From the NCBI GenBank assembly GCA_009776305.1, contig WRLY01000001.1:434001-498000 (forward strand): a stretch of 64,000 nucleotides of DNA, given 5' to 3'. The translations under genes and the position numbers were made by a program. Of this stretch, positions 27,473 through 37,500 are shown one piece after another (the stretch's first letter is position 1; every line of letters begins with the position of its first letter). The stretch is from Oscillospiraceae bacterium (lineage in GTDB: Bacteria > Bacillota > Clostridia > Oscillospirales > Ruminococcaceae). A model generated the notes under the pieces. The model was not told the DNA's origin. It ran no database searches and saw only the letters and a program-made list of their open reading frames with translations.

Positions 27473-28384
27473 TTATGAAATGGCGTTAGCCCCGCCGACA
27501 ATCTCATTAATTTCATTTGTAATTTTTTCCTGCCGTGCGCGGTTATACTGAAGCGAAAGCTTTTCAATCATTTCCTCGGCGTTGTCCGAGGCGCTTTCCA
27601 TTGCGTTACGGCGGGCGCTCTGCTCGGATGCAAAAGATTCAACACAGGCGCAGTTGATTATACTTAACAGAATCATGGGTATAATCCTGTCGAAAACCGC
27701 CTCGGGAGAGGGGTCATAATTTACAAACCGAGCAATCTTACTATCCGAATGGTCGGAACTTTCGACCATTTCGGGTTTTTCGGTAATTCCCTCTGCCTTT
27801 TCTTTGGTTGTATCAAACGGCAAAAGCTTTAAGTCAGTAGCGTCCTGTCGGAGCGCTGAAATATACGCGGTATAGAAAATCCTCACTTCGTCAACCTCGC
27901 CGGTTTTGAACAAATCGGAGGCGATATTGGCTATATCGGCACACTGACTTGCCTTTACGTTTTCGGCAAAATAAGGATATTCCGCAACAATGTCATGCTT
28001 ATACTTCTTGAAATAATCGACGGTTCGTTTACCAATGGCTATTATCTTAGGCGGCGTGCTATCGTCGGCGCTATTTGAAGAAACAAGGCGTAAAATATTC
28101 GAGTTAAAGCCACCCGCAAGCTCTCTGTCGCCGGCAATCACGATAAAAAGTCTGTTTTTGACCTCGCGTTTTGCCGTGAAAATAGTTGCGAAATCTTTCT
28201 TTTCAGCCGCTATTTCCTTGAGGAGTTCGTCAAGCGCGTTAAAATAAGGACGCAAAATTGCCGCCTTGGCTTTTGCGCGGCGAAGCTTGGACGACGCCAC
28301 CATTTCCATAGCTCGGGTGATTTGCAGGGTGGAACCGACGCTTTTTATGCGGCGTTTAATGGATTTCATGTTTCCTTTAGGCAT
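27473..28384 (-). CDS. atpG: F-type ATP synthase gamma subunit
   Basis: A 303-residue gamma subunit, the rotating central stalk. The N-terminal helix (SIKRRIKSVGSTLQITRAME and MVASSKLRRAK) and the C-terminal helix (SARRNAMESASDNAEEMIEK, then LSLQYNRARQEKITNEINEI) are the conserved coiled-coil ends. It starts at ATG 28384 after TTAAGGT. A 38-codon gene precedes it by 23 bases. Confidence 0.95.
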   Translation of the reverse strand: MPKGNMKSIKRRIKSVGSTLQITRAMEMVASSKLRRAKAKAAILRPYFNALDELLKEIAAEKKDFATIFTAKREVKNRLFIVIAGDRELAGGFNSNILRLVSSNSADDSTPPKIIAIGKRTVDYFKKYKHDIVAEYPYFAENVKASQCADIANIASDLFKTGEVDEVRIFYTAYISALRQDATDLKLLPFDTTKEKAEGITEKPEMVESSDHSDSKIARFVNYDPSPEAVFDRIIPMILLSIINCACVESFASEQSARRNAMESASDNAEEMIEKLSLQYNRARQEKITNEINEIVGGANAIS

Positions 28385-28407
28385 AATACTTTTACCTTAA
28401 ATTAATA

Positions 28408-28524
28408 TTAATAAGCTTCAAAATAAGCAATCCTTCTCAAAACAAAGGATAAAGTCACAAGTGCAAGCGCCGCCGCCGAAAAAGCAAGCGAAACAATGCC
28501 TAAAACCAAAGCTGCTTTTGACAT
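28408..28524 (-). CDS. 38-residue single-helix membrane microprotein between atpA and atpG
   Basis: A short gene with a strong ribosome site: GGGAGG, seven bases, ATG at 28524. The product starts MSKAALVLGIVSLAFSAAAL, continues as one Ala/Leu/Val-rich membrane helix (about 5-29), then RR and ends IAYFEAY. The positive-inside rule puts the C-terminus in the cytoplasm only weakly, because charges are few. It fills the 159-base gap between atpA and atpG exactly (19 bases after atpA, 23 before atpG), so it is cotranscribed. I know of no ATP synthase subunit like it; it is not subunit c, which has two helices. Confidence 0.75.
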   Translation of the reverse strand: MSKAALVLGIVSLAFSAAALALVTLSFVLRRIAYFEAY

Positions 28525-28543
28525 GAGAGAACCTCCCTAAAAC

Positions 28544-30070
28544 TTAAACCACGTGTTTCTTTATAAAATCTTCGGTAAACGCAGTCAGGAATTTTTTAAC
28601 GGCTTTGGTGCTTTCGGCGTCTAATTGCTTTTGCGCCCTAATCCCGTCAAGAATTTCATGGTGATTTTGGTCGATATACTTAGAAAGCTCGACCTCATAC
28701 TCGGGTATTTTACTTACGGGAACATTTTTCAGATAGTTGTTTACCACCGCGTAGATGATTATTACCTGATTTTCAACGCTTACCGGGGCGTTTTTACCCT
28801 GCTTTAAAACCTCCACAATACGCTCGCCCTGCGCCAGACGGTTCTTGGTGTCCTCGTCCAAGTCTGAGCCGAACTGTGAAAAAGCCTGCAATTCTTTATA
28901 CTGGGAATATTCTAATTTCAGCGTACCTGAAACCTTTTTCATAGGTTTAATTTGGGCATTTCCGCCTACACGCGATACCGAGATTCCGGGGTTTACCGCA
29001 GGACGGATTCCGGCGTTGAAAAGCTCGGTTTCAAGGAAAATCTGCCCGTCTGTAATTGAAATAACGTTGGTAGGTATATACGCCGAAATATCACCCGCCT
29101 GGGTTTCGATAATCGGCAGAGCGGTCAACGAGCCGCCGCCGTAGTCTTTGTTAAGCTTTGCGGCGCGTTCCAAAAGCCTTGAATGGAGATAGAATACGTC
29201 TCCCGGATATGCCTCGCGTCCCGGCGGACGCTTCAGGAGCAACGATAAAGCGCGGTAAGCTACGGCGTGTTTGGACAGGTCGTCGTAGACCACCAAAACG
29301 TCCTTGCCCTGCTCCATGAAATATTCACCCATAGCGCAACCGGTGTAAGGCGCGATGTATTGAATCGGAGCCAGTTCAGCCGCACCTGCCGAAACGACAA
29401 TGGTATAACCGAGCGCACCCGCCGCCCTAAGCTCTTCAACTACGGTAGCAACGGTTGAGCTTTTTTGTCCGATAGCGACATAGATACAAATAACGTCTTC
29501 TTTTTTCTGATTTATAATAGTGTCGATAGCAATTGAGGTTTTACCCGTCTGACGGTCGCCTATAATAAGCTCCCGCTGTCCGCGCCCAATGGGAATCATT
29601 GAGTCAATTGCTTTTATCCCTGTTTGCAGGGGAACGCGAACCGTCTCTCTTGTAATTACGCCCGGCGCGATTTTTTCAATCGGGCGGCTTTCAGAGGCGT
29701 CAATAGGTCCTTTTCCGTCAATGGGCTGACCAAGGGAATTCACAACACGTCCCAACAGCTGACCACCCACGGGAACAGAAACGATGTTCCCTGTGCGCTT
29801 TACTGTATCTCCCTCGCGTATTTCGGCGTCGCTACCAAGCATAACCGCGCCTATGAAGTCCTGCTCAAGGTTTAAAGCCATGCATCGTATACCGTTCTCG
29901 AACTCAAGAAGTTCCCCCAGCATACATTTTTCAAGCCCGTGCAAGCGCACAATGCCGTCACCCACGGTCACAACTGTTCCCGTGTCGGAAAGGCTTATCT
30001 TCTCCCCGAAGTTTTTAATTTGCTCCTTGATAAGGGCGGTAATTTCATCAGGGCGTAAATCCACTGCCAT
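28544..30070 (-). CDS. atpA: F-type ATP synthase alpha subunit
   Basis: A 508-residue alpha subunit of usual length. The Walker A motif [15 protein letters not shown], the [18 protein letters not shown]-terminal region and the signature [14 protein letters not shown] near residue 365 identify it. Alpha subunits alternate with beta in F1 and bind non-catalytic nucleotides. ATG 30070 follows AAAGGAAC. The preceding gene is an unrelated 162-residue protein instead of atpH directly. Confidence 0.97.
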   Translation of the reverse strand: MAVDLRPDEITALIKEQIKNFGEKISLSDTGTVVTVGDGIVRLHGLEKCMLGELLEFENGIRCMALNLEQDFIGAVMLGSDAEIREGDTVKRTGNIVSVPVGGQLLGRVVNSLGQPIDGKGPIDASESRPIEKIAPGVITRETVRVPLQTGIKAIDSMIPIGRGQRELIIGDRQTGKTSIAIDTIINQKKEDVICIYVAIGQKSSTVATVVEELRAAGALGYTIVVSAGAAELAPIQYIAPYTGCAMGEYFMEQGKDVLVVYDDLSKHAVAYRALSLLLKRPPGREAYPGDVFYLHSRLLERAAKLNKDYGGGSLTALPIIETQAGDISAYIPTNVISITDGQIFLETELFNAGIRPAVNPGISVSRVGGNAQIKPMKKVSGTLKLEYSQYKELQAFSQFGSDLDEDTKNRLAQGERIVEVLKQGKNAPVSVENQVIIIYAVVNNYLKNVPVSKIPEYEVELSKYIDQNHHEILDGIRAQKQLDAESTKAVKKFLTAFTEDFIKKHVV

Positions 30071-30104
30071 AAAGTTTCATGTTCCTTTCGCATATTCGCA
30101 TTTG

Positions 30105-30593
30105 TTATAGCTTTGACATAGTTTCCGCGATAAACTCCGCCGCGGACTTTATATTGTCGGGCAAAGGATAGACATTCGGCAAATCCTTTACGCCTTTAAA
30201 CAACTCGCTTTTACCATAATAATCGTCAAGCCCTGTGTACAGGAAAACCGGTAGCGCCGCCGTAAGAATCGAATGGGTCAGCTCATTGGCTCTCCATGTC
30301 CCTTCGTCTCCCGCAAAAGTAAGGCTGTCGGTAAAGACCAGCGAACAATCGCAGGAATTTATGTACTTATAAATCTGCTCATACCCGCCCTCGGGAAAAG
30401 CGCTTTCTTTTACATAGCCTATTTTACAATCATGCTTTTTTAAAGTTTCGGTTAGCTTTTCGGAAATTTTAGCGCATACTTTTAACTCTTTCAGTTCTTT
30501 TTTCATTTGACGCCTGTCGGAGTTATCACCATTATGTTTTTTCAAATGCTCCAAATAAGAGGCTCTTATGATATAAATACGTGTAGGTTTCAT
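30105..30593 (-). CDS. Uncharacterised 162-residue protein between atpH and atpA
   Basis: A soluble protein from ATG 30593 (MKPTRIYIIRAS), with GGACGG a few bases upstream; an extended frame to 30707 would overlap atpH heavily and is less likely. The start looks like a Rossmann-type first strand. A later segment, CDCSLVFTD followed by GDEGTWRANELTHSILTAAL and PVFLYTG, recalls the aspartate-glycine-threonine/glutamate arrangement of nucleoside 2-deoxyribosyltransferase-like and TIR-like folds. This resemblance is weak and I do not assign a function. It lies in the ATP synthase operon with 28 and 34 bases to its neighbours. Confidence 0.7.
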   Translation of the reverse strand: MKPTRIYIIRASYLEHLKKHNGDNSDRRQMKKELKELKVCAKISEKLTETLKKHDCKIGYVKESAFPEGGYEQIYKYINSCDCSLVFTDSLTFAGDEGTWRANELTHSILTAALPVFLYTGLDDYYGKSELFKGVKDLPNVYPLPDNIKSAAEFIAETMSKL

Positions 30594-30621
30594 TTTACCG
30601 TCCAATTTTGTTATAACGATG

Positions 30622-31179
30622 TTACAGTATTGTCTCGGCGATTTCTCTCTTGAGAGATTCGAGGCGGTTCTTAACACTTCCGTCAATCCGCGTTCCACCG
30701 TAATCAACGACTACGCCGCCAATCAGGTTTTTGTCGGTTTTTTCTGAAAGCTCAATTTGATTCCCCGTAATCTGCGCCATCTTTGAAATAATCTTGTCCC
30801 GCTGCTCGGCACTCAGAGCAAACGCCGAGGTTACGGTAACAGGAGTTATTCCGAATTTGTCGTGATATTTTCTCCGAAAATCGCGATATATTCCGCTGAA
30901 ACGCCCCAATCTGCCTTTTTCCGTGAGGACACACAGAAAGTTCATGGTGTATGGCGAAACTTTCCCATCAAACACTTTTTTAACCACATCAAGCTTATCC
31001 CCGCGCGAAACCGTGGGGACAAGGGAAAGCTTAACAAGTTCCGGCGCATCGACAAGGGCGTCGTTTACGACCTTTAATTCCGAAAGCGCAACCTCAAAAC
31101 CTGATTTGTCGTTTTGGTGCTTTTCCTCAAACAGCTCAAACAGCGCGGAGGAATAAATATTCTCGACAGATGTTGGCAT
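30622..31179 (-). CDS. atpH: F-type ATP synthase delta subunit
   Basis: A 185-residue delta subunit (OSCP-like) joining F1 to the peripheral stalk. The N-terminal helical domain (SVENIYSSALFELFEEK) and the C-terminal segment TDKNLIGGVVVDYGGTRID with GSVKNRLESLKREI are typical. ATG 31179 follows AGAGGTG. The 71-base gap upstream includes a GC-rich segment able to fold. Confidence 0.92.
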   Translation of the reverse strand: MPTSVENIYSSALFELFEEKHQNDKSGFEVALSELKVVNDALVDAPELVKLSLVPTVSRGDKLDVVKKVFDGKVSPYTMNFLCVLTEKGRLGRFSGIYRDFRRKYHDKFGITPVTVTSAFALSAEQRDKIISKMAQITGNQIELSEKTDKNLIGGVVVDYGGTRIDGSVKNRLESLKREIAETIL

Positions 31180-31250
31180 TAAACACCTCTAAAAGCATAG
31201 AATTATTGACCTTAGGGGGCGGCATAACCCGTCACCCCCGCTATAATTTG

Positions 31251-31757
31251 TTAAACCTTAACCAAAAAGCTCTCGATAATCGCCTTATTATCCGCCTCGT
31301 TAATTTCCTTTTGCGCCACGGCAGAAGCCGTCATGATGACAAGCTCGGAAATCTGGTCTTTGATTTCGTTGACAGCGCGTTTCTTTTCAAGCTCGATGCT
31401 TTCCTCGGCGCGTTCACGAATCATAACGGCGTTTTTGTTAGCCTCGGAAATAATTTCCTGCTCTTTTGCAGAGGCACGCGAGGTCGCCGCAGAAACGATT
31501 TCCTGCGCCTCCTCTTTGCTCTTGGCAAGTTTAAGGGTATACTCCGATTCAACCTTTTCGGCGTTCTCTCTCGAAACCTTAGCCGCCTCGACCTCGCGGC
31601 TTATCATATCTTTCCTTTTGTCAAGCATTTCAACAACCTTTTTATGCAAAAGGAAACGATAAAGCAAAAGGATAATCAATGTGTTGGTAAGAGTGAACGC
31701 AATTGTGCCCAAATCTATACCCACAAGGGGCAAGGTTGTAAGAAACATCGGGTTCAT
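31251..31757 (-). CDS. atpF: F-type ATP synthase b subunit
   Basis: A 168-residue b subunit from ATG 31757, eight bases after GGAGG; a TTG at 31763 is too close to that site. One N-terminal membrane helix (about 14-36) is followed by a long charged coiled coil (HKKVVEMLDKRKDMISREVE onward) that forms the peripheral stalk. It lies between atpE and atpH, as usual. Confidence 0.93.
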   Translation of the reverse strand: MNPMFLTTLPLVGIDLGTIAFTLTNTLIILLLYRFLLHKKVVEMLDKRKDMISREVEAAKVSRENAEKVESEYTLKLAKSKEEAQEIVSAATSRASAKEQEIISEANKNAVMIRERAEESIELEKKRAVNEIKDQISELVIMTASAVAQKEINEADNKAIIESFLVKV

Positions 31758-31782
31758 AGACAAGTCCTCCGTCTTTACAAAA

Positions 31783-32884
<1,102 letters not shown>

Positions 32885-32907
32885 AAAATCCCCCCTATTG
32901 AATAGCT

Positions 32908-33306
32908 CTACGGCTTATTTTTCAGTATTGTAACAGTGTAATGGATTTTAGGGAAAAAAAGCGGGAGCAGAGCCGTGAATATATTCACCAAATCGAAAGC
33001 GAATAAAATCGCGTAAATTCCCGCCATGCCCAAAAAACGCACTCCGAACCAAACACCCGCCGAAGCCCGCGCTTTTACGGCGTTTTTTCTTTTAAGGGTT
33101 TTTTCGGTGGAATAGGCAAGCAGATAAAAGTTTACCCCTGATATAACCGCACCGAAAAAGATACCGGTGAAAATCCTGAAATCTATGGTTTTCGCAAAAG
33201 CCGAGTATATAAGTCCGATTAACCCAAGCGCCGAAACGCCGATTAAAAAGGTCAAGCGCATGGCGTAAAGCTCACGGAAAGGCAGGTTATTTTTTTCGGT
33301 TTTCAT
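32908..33306 (-). CDS. atpI: ATP synthase protein I (AtpI-like)
   Basis: A 132-residue protein with four hydrophobic segments, taken from ATG 33306 (MKTEKNNLPFREL); ATG 33318 is another option. Length, topology and position directly before atpB match AtpI, which assists c-ring assembly and, with AtpZ, Mg2+/Ca2+ handling in some bacteria. Its start overlaps the end of the preceding atpZ-like gene by about 20 bases, implying coupled translation. Confidence 0.7.
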   Translation of the reverse strand: MKTEKNNLPFRELYAMRLTFLIGVSALGLIGLIYSAFAKTIDFRIFTGIFFGAVISGVNFYLLAYSTEKTLKRKNAVKARASAGVWFGVRFLGMAGIYAILFAFDLVNIFTALLPLFFPKIHYTVTILKNKP

Positions 33307-33616
33307 AGTAATAATCATAGTCTTTCGGGTCATTTTTAAGCGAACGATGAAATGGGTCTTGCTCCGGCTTTGCGTTTTTGCTTAAAGAGTCACCGTCGCC
33401 GTATTTTTTGATAATCTTCCAAAGGTACGAAACCAATGAAAAAATCATCGTGAAAATCCCCAAAAAGATAAATATTATAATACACCAATCGGGTAAATTC
33501 AGCCTGTTCGACAGCCACGCGCCACCGCCGATAAATAAAAGCAACGGAGTTATCACCACAAAGGCGATGTGACTGACGAGTATATAAGCAGAAAAAGGAC
33601 TTTCTTTATTAGACAT
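33287..33616 (-). CDS. AtpZ-like small membrane protein
   Basis: A 109-residue protein with two membrane helices (about 10-30 and 42-67) and a hydrophilic, charged tail (DPFHRSLKNDPKDYDYYYE). Two-helix proteins encoded before atpI at the head of ATP synthase operons are usually AtpZ, the AtpI partner. The helices show the expected GGGAWLSNRLNLPDW loop between them. The identification rests mainly on position and topology. Confidence 0.65.
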   Translation of the reverse strand: MSNKESPFSAYILVSHIAFVVITPLLLFIGGGAWLSNRLNLPDWCIIIFIFLGIFTMIFSLVSYLWKIIKKYGDGDSLSKNAKPEQDPFHRSLKNDPKDYDYYYENRKK

Positions 33617-33628
33617 GTCTTTCGCCCG

Positions 33629-34294
33629 TCACTCATCAAGTATAAGTTGGTCTAAAAGCCATTCACCGTCCTGCTTGTACATAATGCGCTCAAAGATAAC
33701 ATCAACATCGCTTATTGAAAGCTGTACAACAAGAGCCGCCTCGGTGGCTGAAAGCGCCTTTAAGGAATAGGACGGGTTATTCCAGTTCACAGGGAATTCA
33801 TCATAAGGAACAAATTCGGCAAAGTCGGCGTTGATTCCGAGCTGTCCGTTTTTATCAAAATAAATCCTGCCGAAGTTGCTGTAATAATCGCTGCCGTCGT
33901 CAAGCATGTTGTTTTTGACCCTTTCGGCTTCTTCGGGTATAAAAGTTTTGTCAACAAAGCTTTCTAATTCTTCAAGGGTTTTGAATTCCTCGCTGTCAAC
34001 GTAATAGGTATTGTTTTCAGGACGGTTTCCGTAAGGCTCGGGCTTAACAGGAAGTCCTCGGGTTACATAAATCCCTATAATATCGTGATTATTCCGAATC
34101 AAACGCTCTGCCGCATCAAGCATTTCGTCCTCAAGCTCATCAGAAGGTCTGTAGTTTGAATGATAATTTCTGTGGGCGGCGTCCGAACCCTCGTCTTTGT
34201 CTTTGCCGATTAATAAAAATGCGAAAATCGCCGCCGTCACGGCAAGCAAGAAGACAACGATAGTCGCAATAAAAGCAGATTTACTGCTGTTCAT
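33629..34294 (-). CDS. Membrane-anchored extracytoplasmic protein of unknown function, first gene of the atp operon
   Basis: A 221-residue protein with an N-terminal anchor (SKSAFIATIVVFLLAVTAAI, to about residue 30) and an external domain. The segment LEELESFVDKTFIPEEAERV and the following GRIYFDKNGQLGINADFAEF recall IseA-type domains (inhibitors of cell-wall DL-endopeptidases), but the similarity is not strong enough to name it. It is 12 bases from atpZ and directly downstream of the operon promoter, so it is expressed with the ATP synthase. Confidence 0.72.
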   Translation of the reverse strand: MNSSKSAFIATIVVFLLAVTAAIFAFLLIGKDKDEGSDAAHRNYHSNYRPSDELEDEMLDAAERLIRNNHDIIGIYVTRGLPVKPEPYGNRPENNTYYVDSEEFKTLEELESFVDKTFIPEEAERVKNNMLDDGSDYYSNFGRIYFDKNGQLGINADFAEFVPYDEFPVNWNNPSYSLKALSATEAALVVQLSISDVDVIFERIMYKQDGEWLLDQLILDE

Positions 34295-34377
34295 GATAAA
34301 ACATTTCTCTTTCTATTTATTTTTTAATTTCAACACATTACGGGAAATCGCGACACTCTTATGACATCACAATAATC

Positions 34378-34406
34378 ATTATACAATATAATTTTTAATT
34401 TTTCAA
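34378..34406 (-). promoter_or_regulatory. Sigma-A promoter of the ATP synthase operon
   Basis: On the minus strand TTGAAA (34406-34401) and TATAAT (34383-34378) are spaced by exactly 17 bp, about 84 bases before the first gene of the operon at 34294. The surrounding 34300-34440 stretch is very AT-rich. No equally good promoter was seen for the divergent plus-strand gene at 34531. Confidence 0.8.
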
Positions 34407-34530
34407 GGGTTTATTTTAAAAAATTTTATATTTTACCTTAAACAGGGCAGAATATTAGCAGAATATTGCTTATGCAGTACCGCAAAGAGGGTTTTGCAAG
34501 CACAATAATTCGGAGAAAAGACTTAAACTC

Positions 34531-37500
34531 ATGATTACTGAAAAAATAAACGAAATAACCGCGTCCCCGTGGGAAACGCGTCCCATAAGTGCGCTGTACG
34601 CCTCGCTCAGGCGTCTAAGACGCCTTTTGGCTAAAAGCGGCGAAAACGGCGGCGTTTCGGAAAAGCGCCTGCTCGAAAAAGAATTAGGCATGTTAATACG
34701 GGCGCATAAAGGGGTTTATATAAACACGTTTACCGCCGACCCGAAACGTTCGGGATTCGGGAAACCCGCCATAACTCCGGTTCTCGGAGGAGTTATAAGC
34801 TCGCTCAGGGTTATTGACGAGGGAACGGTAACAGACGCGGTTTCAAAAGTTGCGGCGGTCAAGCCCCTGTCCTCAATGGACATTGACACTCTTATTTGGC
34901 AGGCGAAATACTGCATTATAACCGATGCGGTGAATTCCTTAAATTCAAATTCATCTGATTCGGAAACAAATTACGCCGACTGTGCGGGAAAGTTAGGCGC
35001 ACTGTCCGACCTTGACCCCGAGGCGATTTGCGTGGCTTTGAATCCGGTGGAATTGCTCTACTCGGAGGATAAGCTATACCCCGAATTAACCGAAGAAACC
35101 CGCGCCAAATACAGGCGAATGACCTCCGAAATAGCGATTGCAACCGGCATAGACGAGGCGAGGCTTTCCCGCGAATACATGAGTCTGCGAAAAACAGCCG
35201 CCCCTGATAATAACAACACCCATATAGGAGAAATAATCACCCTTGATTATCGGCGGGTTTTCCCTTTTGTTAAGCTGAAAAGATATTTACTGTTACTGTT
35301 TTTGACGTCGGTAATTCCTGCCGCTATTTTTGCTTTTTTTACAGTTTCCCCAAACCTTAACCCCCTCTTTTTTACATTCGTGTTTTTGCTGGTGTATATA
35401 CCCGGACTTGCCATTGTAAAGCCGCTCGCAGATTATATAGCCATAAAGTCCGTTAAAGGCGCGGGGCTTTTGCCCCGCTTAGACCTTAAAGGTAAAATTC
35501 CGCCGAGGGCAAAAACCTTATGCGTGATTTCTACCCTTATAGCCTCCGAAAAGGATATAATAAGCGGTTTTGAAAAATTAAATGCCGCCAAGCTTAAAAA
35601 TAAAGCCGAGAATATAAAATTCGCGCTACTTTGCGACCTTAAACCCGCAGGGGAAGAAATAATGCCCGAAGATGAGAAATTACTGAATTATGCTTGCGAA
35701 GTCTTCGGGAGAGCCAAAGGCGACTTTGTAATCCTGTTCAGAGCACGCAAGTACTGCAAGACGCAAGGTTTGTGGCAGGGGGAAGAAAGAAAAAGAGGCG
35801 CGATTTTGGCGCTGGCGAGGCTTTTACGGGCGGACGAAGAAAAGCGGAACTGTCAGGAGGCGGATTCCGCCTTTCGCGCAGTTTACGGTAGTCGCGCCGC
35901 CTTGCATGACATTGCATATATAATGGCGCTGGATTATGACACTATGCCGCTCATGGACAGTGTTTCGGAACTTGTGGGAATAGCTCTTCACCCCCTTCAC
36001 AAGAACACCGGAATAATTGCCCCGAGAATAACAACTACGCTCGACAGTTATTTGAAAACCGGATTTTCCCGCGCTATGTCGGGTAACGGAGGCTGTGCGG
36101 GCGCGTCAAGTTACGACTGCTTTTCGGGGGAGATGTATCAGGATTGTTTCGGAGAGGGGATTTTCACAGGAAAAGGACTGATTAACGTTGACCTACTCCT
36201 TAAAAACTGTGATGATTCGGGGCGTTTCCCCCACGAACGCATACTTTCCCACGATATTTTAGAGGGGGGCTGCATAGGGGTAAAATATGCGGGGGACGTG
36301 GAATTCAACGACAGTTTTCCCGACACCTCGGCGGCTTATTTTAAGCGCCAACACAGATGGCTTCGCGGAGATTTACAAAACTTCAGATATGTCTTCGACA
36401 AAGGCTTTTCGCCGCTTACGAGATGGAAGCTTTTAGATAACGTCAGGCGGGCGGTAACGCCGCCGGTTATTTTTATATGCTTTATTGTTTCGGCTCTTAT
36501 GCCTATTTTTACGCCGAACAACTCGGCTCGCCCCTACATTATCGCCGTCGCGGGGTTACTTGCCATTACCATGCCTTTTTTAATGGGCTTTTTCCCCTCT
36601 GTAATAAGGGGCAGGAGATTTGCGTTTTACAGGCGTTTTTATTCCCCCGTTATTTCTCAGACCAAACAGCTTTTACGGCAATGTCTGCTTGAAATCATGT
36701 TCGCGCCCAAAGCCGCCATTATATCCGCCGACGCGGTAATCAGAACTTTATGGCGTATGCTTGTATCTAAAAAGCATCTGCTTGACTGGGCTACAGCGGC
36801 GGCGTTCGAGGGGCTGAAAACAGGATTTTCACACATACTCGCGGCTGAAATTATTTCAGCAGGTTTATTGATTTTTGCGGTTATAAGTGACAACGTTTTA
36901 ATGTTTATTTTAAGTGTAATTTTTCTTTGCGCTTTGCCTTTGACACTTTATATAGACAGAACCGTCGGAACAGCAAAACCTAAAATCACTAAGAATATGC
37001 GGCGGGAGCTTATAGAAAACTCGCGTAAGATGTGGGGATTTTATGAGGACTACGTCACGGTGGAACATCATTTTTTACCGCCCGACAATGTGCAGTATAG
37101 CCCTGTTTATCGCGTTTCGGCGCGGACTTCGCCGACTAATATAGGAATGTATATGCTTTCCTGTGCGGTGGCGAATATTTTCGGATTCATAAACAATCAC
37201 GAATTTGAAAAACGGGTTTCCGATACAATAGAAACCATCGAAAAGCTTGACAAATGGAACGGCAATTTAATGAACTGGTATGAAACGCGAGGGCTGAAAG
37301 TGATTTCCCCCTTTGTTTCTTCGGTTGACAGCGGGAATTTTGTCTGCTGTCTTGTAGCTGTAAAAGAGGCTCTTAAAAACGCAAGCGTTTCCACCGATTT
37401 AATATCACGGATTGAAAAAATCGCCGCTGACACCGACTTAAAGGCTTTCTACAACAAAGCGCGGAATCTTTTCAGCATTGGGTACGACGTCCAAAAGGGG

